64,000 nucleotides of DNA from Ustulina deusta (GCA_023159155.1 JAJNNX010000012.1:186001-250000), one strand, 5' to 3'; numbered from the stretch's first letter, positions 12,121 through 24,619 are shown. The notes: generated by a model not told the origin, from the sequence alone. A program made the numbers and translations.

Positions 12121-13374
12121 TTTGGTGAATGGTGGCGGCGGACTTGGATGGTTTGCAATGAAAAGTTTGAAAACGAGTCCGGGAATCGCTGCTTTTGTAT
12201 GTGCTGCGAGCGGCTCGTAAATGTTTAGTTAGGTAAGCTTCCCCGACACGGACAGCGACTGGAATCCGTCTCCACAGTGATTCAGCATCATTTCCCGTAG
12301 GTATGTTTATCGTGTCACTAGATGTCGTGGTGCTCAGTGTCTTTCATCCGACCACAACCAACCCCTGTGTGACTCTGGGATATCTTTCCCGGCTTATTTA
12401 TGATCACTTACGGGCAAATGCGGGATCGCTGATTGGCGTGCTTTCTATGAACGATCTTGGAGCCCGTCGATGTTGAGCTGTGTCGGAAGGTACAATATCT
12501 ATCTCGGTATTACCCCTCACAGTTGATACCTATCAATTAGTCTGGGTACTCCGTCCACTCTCCAATCAACATCCCACTTGCTGTTCTGCGATTGCGGGAA
12601 CGCTTGAAATGCCTAGACGAACTCTCGATCAAAGTTTCGTGACCCCGAGGCGAACAAGCTGTGCTAGGAGAACATCCAGCGCACTGTTCCTGGGACCCGT
12701 GGGGAAGTTCCGCAGAATGAAAAGAATTCGAGCATCAACACATACCGTAAGATAAGCGAACATGATGCTGTGGACGGACTCGTCCTATCCCACATGCATC
12801 AATAAGGCCGAGGTTTCTGGTGCCGCGAAGGGGCATGAATCTCACAGGGGAAAACGACGAGGGATGTCAAGGGAGGGGCTTTAGTAGTGGGTATCTCCAC
12901 AGGCACTCGAAAAAAAGTCCCGCCCGTTTCTTTTTGTTTAGGTTTAAATACCTTCACTATAGAAAGCGTTATATATTATAACAAGTTTTAGAACTAAATG
13001 AATTACAAGAATTTTATTATATTAAGAAATAGGTTATCTTTTAGAAAATAATCTTTATTCATTTTTTTACTTATGAATTAGGGCAGAACTTGTACTTTGT
13101 ATAATGAACTTGGAAAACGCGGACGGGACTTTCTTTTGAGCCACTGTAGTTGGTTAAGTCCTCCTCAGCGTGCCCGAGTGAGTATGGGCTGCCATCGCCG
13201 CTAAGAATATAGCTTAAATTGTAGTACTAGTATCCATACTCCAATCGTTGCGTAGATCCCCCGAGATATTAATAGTATACCTTGTCGTCATCTCGTGGGT
13301 TTAAGGGGCGATATATTTGCAGCTTCTTATTTGTCCCGCCCTATCCAGGGAGTAGATACCGTGTCCGCATTTGC
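12121..13374. other. Intergenic interval containing an inverted-repeat element
   Basis: Apart from the MITE-like element listed separately, no gene is supported. Open frames such as 12480-12755 have no recognisable features. Confidence 0.5.
12906..13140. mobile_element. MITE-like element with about 24-bp terminal inverted repeats
   Basis: The left end (12906-12929) and the reverse complement of the right end (13115-13140) share the pattern CTC[G/A]AAA[A/G]AAAGTCCCG, then [C/T]CCG, with few mismatches. They bracket a very AT-rich core at about 12945-13085 with no coding capacity. A length near 235 bp, inverted ends and an AT-rich interior fit a miniature inverted-repeat transposable element. 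The flanking GC-richer DNA makes the boundaries sharp. I could not identify a convincing target-site duplication, so the superfamily is unknown. A chance hairpin is possible but less likely, because 21 or so positions match. Confidence 0.5.
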
Positions 13375-14852
13375 TCAAAAGTCCAGATCTTCCGGACCGA
13401 TAGTTTGCAGCTTCAGTAATATCCAATCCCCTTCAAATATTTTCACGGATTTCGTCAACTTTGGTCCGGACATAGACCGTCTCATGATGAAAATATCGAG
13501 CCACATTGACCGCATGCGCAGCTTAGTCATGTTCCATCCGTGATGCTTCGCTCTCAACGCTGGCGACTTCTTGGGTCGATCTTTTCCAGAACTCTCTTCA
13601 GAGCTCTGGACAACATCATCCCAGCTGTCTTTGGTCTCTATGTGATCGCATAGGATCGCATCCTCTTCTTGGGTCCAGTTCGAAGGTGGTCGATCCAAAT
13701 AAGATGGACAATCCTTTTTCACGTGAAGACTTCTCTGTCTCAGGCTCTCAAGTATGCGAAGTGTGCCAAATTTTTTTCCTGGAATCTGCTCAGCCTTTCA
13801 GACCATTCGATATCTAGATCCAACAGCTGTTTGAGAAGATCGTCTTCTTCTCGATCAAATTTTACTGTTGCTCGATTAAATTCTCAACTCGTTGGAATCC
13901 TCCCGACTCGTTTCGAGGACATCAGCTCGGTGCTCACTAAACGAAGTAGGAGACATGGCCTCTTCCCAGAGCTGTGCCACCAAACTGCTATAGGTATTAC
14001 AGAACTCGTGGGTAACCGAGTGTCTGCCGTGAGACTGTATCATTTCTTCGACTTGTGATAAGGCCCCGTTAACGGCCAAGAACGTTTTAACCCACTCGGG
14101 ACATAGGTCCGGCTTCAAAAAACCATCAGTAGCCTGTTCGCTAGCGTATTTATAACCCGTATTTATAGGGATGCTTATAGCAAGTTAAAACGCTTTGCCC
14201 TAAAACTTCTTGTAGGATATCTTTGGCAGTTTGTGCTTTCGTGGAAAGTGTTCCCTTCCGAATAAACCCCAGGACCCAGTCGAGACGTTGCCGTAGCCTT
14301 TCGTGATTTGCTGCACGCCAAGATACATCCAGCGGGCTAGCAAAGAGTTTTACCCAAAACGTCTCGTCGGATACCGTCGTCGACTCCTTTTTGAATACAG
14401 CCTGGTGAATGCTCCTCATTCTACTACATAGAATTCGAAAAGTCGAAGTGCAGTGCTGCGCCGTTTGGCTCCGTCCACGGAGATCGGGATTAATACTCAA
14501 AGACTGCCTAGTATTTACAATACCAGATGCTGCGAGAGGGGCTTCTCCACTCGTAGAAGCTCGTGCGTCAGATGCTGGGAAAGGGACTTCTACCATCGTA
14601 GAGGCTAATGCATCGAAACGATCGGTATCAGAAGGCCAACTATAATATCCCTCAGATTGGCCCACTTCAGCGGCCACTTCGTCGACCTCTTCATCGACTA
14701 CATCGTCCAGCGTTTCCTCTTCAGCGCTGGATCGTGCTTCCGCGTGATCCTCACCATCGGGATCAGAGATTCCGCTGGATTCAGCAAAGATTGTCTTTTC
14801 ATCGGCCGCCAGAGCCTAGATATATTGCTCAAATTCATTTAGTTCGGAGGCA
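13375..14852 (-). pseudogene. Broken SANT/Myb-like gene
   Basis: Read on the minus strand, this locus contains protein-like segments in changing frames. The first is an acidic N-terminal part (segments ASELNEFEQYI, AEEETLDDVVDEEVDEV). Next comes a helix-rich block (TFWVKLFASPLDVSWRAANH, then RLRQRLDWVLGFIRKG, to about 14190). A third segment at 13876-14150 includes LCPEWVKTFLAVNGALSQVE. Last are two Trp/acidic helices typical of SANT/Myb repeats, FDREEDDLLKQL near 13850 and NWTQEEDAILCDHI near 13670. The frame is interrupted by an in-frame TAG at 14816-14818 and shifts near 14160, 13860 and 13770. The TAG could be read as an intron end (TCTAG), but the other breaks lack good GT...AG pairs. 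I therefore infer a decayed gene. A multi-exon functional gene with unusual introns is the alternative. Confidence 0.45.
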
Positions 14853-17800
14853 AGCTGCGGTTTCGGTCGAGGTTCCCGGCAACAATAACTGAGAACTACC
14901 TAATTGCGAGGGTTGTGGGTTGATCTTGCGATGTATTAGCCGTCCAGCTATATCCAAATTCCTATCGTGGGATACGATTGAATGCTCGGGCTGTACGTAA
15001 GCATTGCTGCAATTATTCCAGGCCTTCGATATGCTATCGAAAAATATGGCGTAGCGGAAGGTTCCCGAGGTACCTAAGTTAGTTGAAGGTTGTTGGCCTA
15101 GCCCCTGCATTAGCCCCTAGGTATTCGGCGCCCAAGGGCCACAATAGCCCACCCGCAATTAGTTCAAGTAGGTACGTCCAGCCACCAGCCACATAAGGGT
15201 TAGGTACTGTACACACTGCTCTGAGCTAGCTAGGTTACTACCAGGTAGACACGATGCATATGCGTACGTCCACACCAGATTACGAGGCACGGCAGGGAAC
15301 TGGGAGCTGTGTCATTCCTTCATCCAGGTTTCTGGTAAACCCACGAAGCCGCCAACCAGGTTACTGGAGGCCATGGAAACGTGAAATCGCATTACTGGAC
15401 ACTATGGGATCTGCGGAATCAGATTACTCGACACCACACTGGCATGGTCATGTTGGTGAGTTGATTGATTGATTGATTACTGAATAGGGCGGCGATGCAG
15501 CGTACAACTATAAATATAGGGTTTCTACTTCTCGCTTCCCGAAAGCCAGGCCGCTTACATCGGCGCAAAACAATTCGTTCCTACGGAGAGCTGTTTTCCT
15601 ACCCGCTTGAAATGGTCACTCCTCTACTTATAGTCCTACTAGCATTGCCTGGCACTCCGACATGTGCTGGAATTCATCGGATCTGCACCTCCAACCCTTG
15701 GTCACGGAGCTCGTCGAGGGCCTGTATGGCCTCCACTAAGATGGAAATGTTGCACCATGCCCTTGAGTCGTCTACATCTCTGTTTTCATACCTATTGGTT
15801 CTTTATCAGATATCTAAACTATAATATAAACCGAAATATGCGAGATTTTACCTAGAGAGCGCGCTACCTTAATAAGCCGTATCTATATTTATCATCTTTT
15901 AACCTGCTATTTGGCTGCTTACGGTTGAAATTGTCAGCACCCTATAAAACTAAGCAGCAAATATACGGTTCGACAAAAAGCAGTTCAAAAATAAGACGTT
16001 CAGTCTAAGCTGCTCACTATACGGAGGGGAATATTGGCGGCTATCCCAACCCAGCTAAAAATAGCTAAGTATAGTAAGTCACTCAGTGCCAGCCCTGTCC
16101 TTCGTCCTGCATAAAGGTGAGATATATTTCAGAGTACAATACGCCCCAGATCACGGTATACAATAACCTCGGGAACAGCCTTTTACAAGGTGATGCGAGT
16201 TGGTGATACAGAGCATTCCTGACTTCATACGAGGCTGATAAGGTGTTTGTGAGACAATACTCGTTCACTCAAGCTAGGACCCTCATAACCCTATTGAAGC
16301 CCTTAGTACAGTATAGTTCTTTATTCTCTAGCATATCTCGCCTCGCGAGACATACGAAGAAAACGACACTACACTGTAAGAACATGCCCCCCCTTACGAA
16401 TCGTAAAGACAGACCGATCACCACTAACCGCACCAGGCACATACACACTTTTATAAATCATAGACCATGGCGGGTGAGAAAGGCGAGATACCTCCTACTC
16501 CTCCTCCCGAGCCGCCAACTCCCCCTGCTTCCCCAAGGAATGAAAAAAGTGAACTTCGGTCGAAGTGTCAACATCAGTACGGAGGTGGATCGCGCTCATG
16601 ATTGGCGATATGTGATGGCTCATTTGAAAGGGTGAAAGAGGGAAAGGAGCATGTGTGTAATAGACAGGCAACAGCAGAGGTAAATCTACCGGGGGGGATC
16701 AAAAAAGAAAGAGAGGGAGAGGGAGAGAGACAGAAAAGAAAAGAAAAAAAGGAAAAAGTAGACTAGAAGTGGAAATAACCTCGAAGGACAGGGAATCTTG
16801 ACAGGCATTTTGAAACCCACTGACTGTCCTGCCGCGATGCCTACCGTAAATACGGTATTAGCCACTCACTCTGTCTTGTGGGCTGGTGAATTGAATCATT
16901 GGACATTCAAACTCGCCCTTCATCCGCGCAAGACTCCGAGCAGTAACAAGCCATGAGCTGGGAGACGATATGTCGGCCCAAACATGGTGCTACTCATGGG
17001 ATTATATAGTCTCGGGGAGGAGAATCGAAGACAGCCGAACTCCAGCCAAGAATACGTTCCCCGTTAGTGTGCATACGGGGTGGCTTCTCGCGTTTATTCT
17101 CATTGGAACGGAAGAGAGCCTCTGGTTCCAGTTCCTGGGGCTTGGTACCTACTAGCGGGGTTCAATGCACCATGGGCTTATGTAGTTGGCGTGAGCTTCA
17201 TTCGACGGATCAGTACTAATAGGATCTAGGCACCTACACTAGATGAATCGAGCCCGGCGCACTTACCCAATTGCACTCAAGCATCAGATAGCTAAATCAA
17301 TAGGTATGTGTACGAGTAGGCTTGGTGCATGCATGGTGTCTTGAGCAGGTGACGAGAACAATCCACGACTAGTGGCAGCCTCTAGGGGATGATGTTTTCT
17401 CCCCCCTAGCTTCTAGATAATTACAACGCACCCACACTGACCGTGCTGTCCATCTATTCTGGATTCGTATCCAATTAATTTCGTTCGTGCCGCATATCAG
17501 CATCCGCGTTTGATTCACCATACCCACGAGGTATTGTCCGTGTCTGGTTGATGTCGCGATTTTCTGTTTCTTTTCTTGGTGTAAGTCCGAGCGCAACCAC
17601 GGTTTGATCAGCGCGCGTCATTTTTAGCGACCGGCGCACGTGTCTGGCTGGCTGGGGCCTGTCGATGATTATCTAACGGTACCCATCTCTGGCTATCCAA
17701 GACCAGGGTTGGATACGGAGACCAGACAGGGTCACGGGCAGGGTGGAGAGGAAGGGTACGATTCGCCATTCGTTTTCCGTAAAGGTATATCCATACTACT

Positions 17801-17897
17801 ATTACGCACCGCCGGGACTGGTGCGACGTGCAGGTATCCGTCTCGGTGGTTCGGCATAAGGGCATCGAGGCAACCCTTGTGATCGTAACTCGAATAA
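14853..17897. other. Intergenic interval
   Basis: I see no gene that I can support in these 3 kb. They contain (TTGA)n at 15461-15478, an AT-rich stretch at about 15780-16080, a purine-rich AG tract at 16690-16760, and the upstream region of the LaeA-like gene. Confidence 0.45.
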
Positions 17898-20000
17898 ATG
17901 TCTTCGCCGCATCCGAATGAGCGTCGCACGCCCGACCCCAAGCACGAAAACGATCCTTCCGATCGCCCGGACCCGGCTGCTTCTGGTGCTTCATCATCCG
18001 ACCACCTGCCGAGTCTCGGCCAGGTCCCGAGCGTAGCACAGAGTGACACACAGAGCTCTTCGCTGTCGTTCGGTGACTTCACTGCTGAGTTGAGTGTACG
18101 TGAGCCTCTGTTGGGTGTCCTACCTATCCCCTATCTCTTTATCTCTTCCTCGTTCGCTTAATGCACAGAGCTGATTATTGGGGAAAAAATACAGGTTGAT
18201 AATGATAATGATGACGATGATGATGATGATCATAGAGAAGCCGACTCGGCTATTTTTGATGTCAATCAGGCGTAAGTGAAATTCTTCCTGCGATGTCAAA
18301 TAGACACTTGCGTACATGTATGAGGCTCATTGATTCCATCTAGAGAATCGAGCATGTCTGTGACATCTAGTATATACAATTTTGTTCGTGAGCATGGACG
18401 GACATATCATCGGTATAAAGAAGGAAGTGAGTTTTTTTTTTTTTTTTCTTTCCTTTCGCAATCTCATCCGAAATGGTATTTGTTCCTGCACTGGCTGATG
18501 TTTATTCGATGCGCAGAATATTATATGCCTAATGATGAAGTGAGTAAATCTGCCCAGAAACGATATCACATGGTTTAATGCTCATCATCTATCCATTGTA
18601 GAGAGAACAAGAACGTTTAGGTACGAAGGACACAACCCCAACAACCCCCCTCCGCCCGCTCTTCCCGTTTGTCCCTATAAGCGGATGAGCTCGTTTTTAA
18701 CGCGACATGACAGAGTTGCAACATGTGATATGTCTTAAAGTATTCAACGACAGACTTGCTCTTGCCCCTATCCGGGATCCTCCTAAAGTATTGGATTTTG
18801 GCACGGGGACTGGGTCGTGGGCGATTGAGTTTGGTGTGTTACTCTCTCACTGCAATGTAATAGTGATCGAACTAACTTACTCTATTCTAGCGGTCCAAAA
18901 CCCAGGGTCCGATGTTCTCGGTACAGATCTCAGTCCCATACAACCAGAATAGTGAGTTTTTTCCTAGCATATGGGACACCAGGGAAGGAACAAAGCGCAG
19001 AATTGAATAGGGGACGAAAGCTGACCGTCGACCGTAGCGTACCACCCAACTGCCGGTTCGAAATAGACGACGTAGAAGACGATTGGATGTTTTCGGCAAA
19101 ATTCGACTATATACACGGGCGTCACATGGTCGGTTCCATTACGGATTTCCCTAAGCTCTTCAACACCATCTATGAGAATCTGAATCCTGGCGGGTGGGTA
19201 GAGATGCAGGACTACTACGTGAAGCTACAATCCAGTAAGCAAATATTAGGGTCATTTTCTTCTTGTTTGAGCTACTTCGAGAGTACAAGGGCACTTTTTC
19301 TAGCCAGAGCTCTACCGGAAGTCCTCCATACTTCTATGAAAGAAAGGAAAAGAAAAAAAAGAAACACACACACGCACACACACACATATATATAGATCAT
19401 GCTCAAAATGGCGATAACTAACCACGAATGTTTTAGTCGACGGCACACTCGACGGCACGGTCCTGCAGCGCTGGAACAATATGTTAAACCACGCGCTGAG
19501 CTTCACGGGCCGCAGCGGGCTTAACTCGGTCAAGTACAAGCGGTGGATGCGCGAGGCCGGGTTCGAGCAAAGTAAGGAATTCCCCGGGCCATCTCTCCTT
19601 GGGTTACGCTTGAAATGGCGATGACTAATTCACAGTGTTGCAGTACGGGAGGAAGTCTTCGCCGTGCCGGGAAACTCTTGGCCCAAGGGTGCCGAGCAGA
19701 AGCAGCTTGGCGCGATGCAGATGGAAAACATCCTCGAAGGTCTCTACGGAATCAGCATCAAACTCTTTACCAAGCACTTGGGCATGAGCGCCGAGGCTGT
19801 TGAGGCCTTTCTCGTGGATGTGCGCAAGGACCTGATGGACAGGAATATTCATTTTTATTATCCCATGTAAGTTGTATTCGCCCCCTCATCTGACCTGCTC
19901 GGAAGGATGGATCGTCTCCCCAGTGTAAAACACAAAGCTAATAGACGCCGCGCTACTTCATAGAATAGTTGCTTATGCGAGAAAGCCCTTGGCTAGATAG
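17898..20000 (+). CDS. LaeA-like S-adenosylmethionine-dependent methyltransferase
   Basis: Eleven exons: 17898-18095, 18195-18271, 18344-18426, 18517-18539, 18602-18620, 18714-18833, 18891-18951, 19038-19234, 19437-19571, 19644-19866 and 19964-20000. They give 390 residues with every junction in frame. The N-terminus is disordered, with a poly-Asp run. The class I methyltransferase core follows: [31 protein letters not shown], motif [16 protein letters not shown] (about 159-173), [17 protein letters not shown] (motif II and the typical TDLSPIQP signature), [22 protein letters not shown], and an end in [14 protein letters not shown]. This is the TAM/LaeA-like family. LaeA itself is a nuclear velvet-complex regulator of secondary metabolism, but the many paralogues include metabolite O-methyltransferases, so the role is open. 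Exons 4 and 5 (23 and 19 bp) are unusually small. The last exon is inferred from a strong GTAAGT donor and the family C-terminus. Without it the protein would stop at 19870. Confidence 0.92.
19364..19394. repeat. (CA)n/(TA)n microsatellite inside an intron
   Basis: A CA-dinucleotide run passing into TATATATA, within the longest (202-bp) intron of the methyltransferase gene. Confidence 0.85.
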
Positions 20001-21751
20001 AGGAAGGCATGTTGATATTTTAACTCGCTTGCACAAGTACATAATTTGGTAGCATGGCGCATAGGCTCATAACATGCATGTATATTTCCACGGCCTTTTC
20101 GTTTTCGCACATGTGAAGGCATACAGCTGGCTTATGCCGTATCTGCAAGAAAGCAGTGCTTGAAGTTGGTCGTCGCCCCTCGTTTCATAACCAATGTTTC
20201 CTCCCAGTCATCATTACGCAGCAGAGAACAGACCGGAGAGAAGCCTAGCATTGAAGCCCGTCTCTCTGGCCCCTAGACAACCTCAAGCACTCTCACATTG
20301 ACATTAGCATCTAGCTACTATGTTGCAATCGGTCAACTGGCTTGGTAACATCCCGGCGGACCGGACCGTCTAAGAAGAGCAAAAGATGACACATTCCACA
20401 GCAGGCCGCGACCCCACCTAGGCTTGGTATCTCTACTACTAGTAGGTACTTGTAAGCATGCATGACTTCTATACTACCATGTGTGTAGCATACATAGGTA
20501 GATTCTCTGCAAGGCATTCTCCACCATTCCGAAACGCGACAGCGTAGATCCCTGGCGTTCCCCTGCACAATAGCTTGTCAACCACGCCACCGGAACCCAA
20601 CCAGCACACAGTCGAGATTACTTCGTATCTGCGCGACCCAATGTGTTGGCGAATATCCCCAGCTTCGCGATTTCCCCAACGCGGAAATCCATAGTGTAGA
20701 GCATCTGGCTAGCTAGTGTTGTTCCACCGAGGAAGGGCGAGAGTGAGAGCAGGCTCTGGCCCAAGAATACGAAGGATGCAGTCAGAGTTTGAGATCGATC
20801 GTCCGATCTACGATACTACTTTTTTTTTTTTTTTTTTTTAGCCGCGTTCGATCGCCAATCGCGAAAATGGACCCCGGAGATCACGCGAAATTATGTACAT
20901 TCGAAGTCGGCGAGTTTCACGCGAATATTCGCGTTCGGTGATGGAAGCGACCGGAGGAAAGTGATCGGAGGACCAACTTCAAGCTCTGGGTATGGTTACC
21001 GCGATTACTAGTGTAACCTTCACAGCCAGGCAAGTCCTGGTTCAACGTTAATCAAGATAGTTGGAACACACTTGTCGGCTACCGAGCTGGATACGGCCCT
21101 TGGGCTTTTCAAAGCGGTGACTCTATTATTATTTATGTTCGCGATTAGTCGGTTAATATGAAAACTCTCGATTATTATGTCTTAGATGGTCAGGGTGTGA
21201 TGTAATACTTTTATTAGGTACGGCTTCCTTGATGCGAGTACGGTTGTGTTCGAATACCAGCTACCGACCTACTTAGTACCTAAGATGTGTAGCAACGCGA
21301 CCTGCCAAGGTAGTTCTCATCGACATCATCGAGGGTCATGGCTCTACGTAATTATTCATGATATTAAGTATCATCATCGGCTAGGACATGATTGTTTGCG
21401 TGCTGAAGGATTAGTTTATATGGTATTGGATGGGGCGCCTGTACGGATTGGCGCTTAAGCTAGCTGGTATAAATCCTACTGAGCACATTGGAATACGAGC
21501 CAAACAACAGGAGTTTTGATAATAGTTACGGATAATATTTATTACAAGGTACTCTGCTGTGCGAAAACACTGCGCCAGTCACTGTGACAATTTATCGCAG
21601 AGACTTTTTTTTCTTTTTTTGCCGGAGGGATGAGAGGGGGTGAGGGGTTGCTACATCCCGAACGAAATGAGACACCTATGGGCTCCAAATTCGTGGTGAT
21701 TAGGTATTATTCTTCAGGGCTGCTCCATATCATATCAATTGGATGCAAGGA
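20001..21751. other. Intergenic interval with a 20-bp T tract
   Basis: No gene is supported. A pure T run covers 20820-20839. A second T-rich run is at about 21606-21620, close to the 3' end of the PNS1 gene. Short open frames, for example 21246-21458, show nothing recognisable. Confidence 0.5.
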
Positions 21752-23802
21752 TTAGGCATGAATAGCGGTCTGCACCTGGGGGTACACGCGCACCATGGCG
21801 TCGTACAAGTCCGGATGATTTTGCACCATCTTTGCTGGGTCCCATGCCGCCGCTACAAAGATAGTGTCGATTCCACTGCTTAGAGGTGTAGTGAAGATGT
21901 TGCAGATCTGCAGTCCGATGAGAAAAGCGAATGCGTCGACCACTGCATGAGAGAATAGTTAGTACATCTCTAACGGTTGATCTTATCATCCGCTTACCAG
22001 GCGTGTAAGCGCCACCTCTGTTATATGCTGGGTCCGTGAATTCCTAAAAGCACACTATTATGAGCCTCGTGCTGCATGAAGAGTAGTGGAGAAAGAAGCG
22101 CTTGCGGCTTACCAGATACAGATGCGCCAACAGAGCGCATGCAAATCCGACAAACGTCGCCCCCATAGAGAACACTGGACCGAGAAGACACTCGTTGATA
22201 AGGGCATCGATGCCGCGCTGCTTGATCATGGTCCATGTATCTTTGGCTGCGGCAAAGTAGGGCTTCCCGTATAGAGCAATATACGAAAATGCGTATCGGT
22301 TGAGAAACTGGACGGCCCAATCTAGAAGGGAAATTAAGCAACCAAGGACGAGGAACAATATCGAAGCGACGATGTTGCCCTGTGCCATTTCACTGCGTCG
22401 GGCGACCGAACATATCTGGCGCAAAAAGTTGAGGATGGCCACCAACAACGAGCCTAGCGAGATGGATCCAAAAGAGTAGGTGAGAGCCCGCCTCAAGGCG
22501 CCCCGGGTGACGGCCCTTGGTTGCTCTGAAGGGTTAAAGAAATACCAGGACCCAAAGACTCCGGACACGGTAACATGGGTAACATTCTTAATAACTTCCG
22601 AGATCCACTGGGTAGAAGAAATCGAGTCAGCCATGAAAACTGTCGAGAGGGGTTACCAGCCCTCACAACGCTATATTGTCATATAGATCCTCGTTTTGCG
22701 TGCGTACGACTGAACAGGACGAGCGATAAGAGTAACTCACATAGGCAGCGAATGTTATGAAGACCAAAAGACCTGTGACTTTACCAGTGCTGCAACCACC
22801 GCCCCCAGTCGAACAAGCGGGGTTACCACCTTCAGGGCTGTACTTGGCGTAGACGGCGACAAATGTCACAGAGTAGTACGCTGCAAAGGCCGTGGCGAGT
22901 ATGCCGGCCAAGAAGCTCACCAAGAAGACGTGACCGTAGGTTCTGGACACGTCGACCGCAGTCTTGAGCATGAGGGCGCTGAAAGGAATACGAGGGATCC
23001 AGGTCTGTTTCATGTAAGCCGTGACACTACCATAGACAGGAGGGAAACTGACAATGAAGGCGAAGACCCAGAACGCAACGAAGATGAGAAATACGATGCC
23101 ACCCGAATAGTATTGCCGGTAAAGCATATAGATGGCGGTGACTAGACCGAAAACGATATTGAGGATTCCTAGAGGCGACTTAGCAGAGGCGTCGACGGTC
23201 TTTGGCTCGAATGCGTGTGTGCATACCGGTAACCCAAATAAAGGCGCGGGGGAAAGTCCGGGCAACGAGCACGTAGCCATAGCTGAAGACGACGGCGACA
23301 GCCAAGATAAACGCGAACAAGACGATGGTGTTCGTGTTCAGGCCAGCACGGGAATTTGAGTCGTAAATCCCGTTGCCGAACGCGGTTTTCTCAGACGCTG
23401 TTATAGAGTTAGTTAGCACATCGGAACCCGTAAAGTTGATGCTGGGCCAGGTCCGGCGATGACGTAGAACCTCGAGGTTCGCTGCACCAGGGTCCGAGAA
23501 TTAGTGGGCATACCGTAGCCATGAATTGCAAGCCCGGAGATGGCCACAAAACCGGCGCAGACAAGGACGAACTGTAGTGTAGAGATGAGTCAGTTAGCCT
23601 CTGCATATAGGCTTGGGTGTATTCGCCATACGAGGATAGCAGCCCAGAGATCGTTGTATTTGGGCTTCTCCAACTTAAATGCCTGGTCAAACAGAGGCTT
23701 CTCCGAACCGTACTGTTGCTGCTGCTGTGCGTAGGGGTCCCCGCGCTCGGGGTCATTATTAAAGTAGCCAGCAGCTTCGCCGTGAGGCTGGTGATTCGCC
23801 AT
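21752..23802 (-). CDS. PNS1: PNS1, choline transporter-like membrane protein
   Basis: Eight exons: 23802-23632, 23571-23514, 23397-23227, 23168-23053, 23004-22741, 22607-22113, 22043-21998 and 21942-21752. They give 503 residues. The protein belongs to the CTL/PNS1 family (S. cerevisiae Pns1). A soluble Gln/Tyr-rich N-terminus leads into EKPKYNDLWAAIL, after which come ten or so hydrophobic helices. Family signatures are GGIVFLIF, WIPRIPFSALML, the Cys-rich loop PACSTGGGGCSTGKV, VFGSWYF near the middle, and AFAFLIGLQICNIFTTPL near the end. It is expected in the plasma membrane; yeast Pns1 has no essential transport role despite homology to choline carriers. One intron (23052-23005, 48 bp) is inferred because removing it restores FITWIPRIPF. 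It contains no stop and keeps the frame if retained. A further 19-codon piece in the second intron could also be exonic, but the family sequence argues against it. Confidence 0.93.
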
Positions 23803-24619
23803 TGTGGAAAGAATTGATATTGCGAAGAGTACAGCTAGGAAGCCGCGATAGAATTCGAATGCGATCACTGCTTAGCGCTGGGGCGATATCCCATGGAGTG
23901 TTTATGTTTATGGACCATGTTTCGTTTTGATGAAATGGGGAATGCCGCCCGATCCCTTCTAGCCTCAGGTAACGCCCTGTGGTGGCTTTCCCCCCGGATG
24001 CGCATGAACTCTATTGAAACATGTCACCGAGAACAAAGGAAATTACGTTATCTTAATTCTTGGAGCTGGTGAAATGGCACTCCAACCATATTTGAAGGCG
24101 TACCACTTACAGTATGATTTAGCTCGTCTTACGGCAATCAACCAGTGAGGAAGCATTGCGCATTAGGTACCTAACTTGTCTCAAATCTCAACTGTATATA
24201 CACTGTAATATCACTGTACCGCGCATTGACGGTAATGGACCGCTTTCCGCAACGGTTGACCAATAAGGCGCAATAATAGAGCCATCAATTACTCTCGTAC
24301 CCATTCGAGGAACCGTTCAGAGCGAGGTTGACAGAAACAATTGATTAAGCGTTTCAAAGAGAGTTGCCAGGATAGTGACGTAGGCCGCGGTTTTAATCCT
24401 ATCCATGTAACCTACCCGCCAATGGCTAGATTTGGTACCTACCTAGGTAGGTATACTACCTTGGTATCATAGGCACGCCATAGGTAGCCAAGAAGCGCTC
24501 AAATAAATAGGTTCCTTGATCTTCCATTTAAAATTATTCTCAGCAGAACGTTGGGTTTTCTGCTTTCATTAGGTACTGCGTGATGCAGAAGACCTCCGGT
24601 TATATACTTGAAGAATCGG
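23803..24619. other. Intergenic interval with a CCTAGGTAGG palindrome
   Basis: This is the 5' flank of PNS1 and the 3' flank of the MFS gene. It contains a clear motif near 24433-24460 (GGTACCTACCTAGGTAGG). No gene was seen. Confidence 0.5.

Noticed and set aside
16467..16601. 44-residue proline-rich frame starting MAGEKGEIPPTPPP
   Set aside because: It looks protein-like and has a fair start context, but it is short, without a splice partner or homology. Could be a first exon that I failed to extend.
23404..23512. Possible extra 19-codon exon in the second PNS1 intron
   Set aside because: It has splice-like borders and keeps the frame, but the inserted residues do not match what I recall of the PNS1 family.
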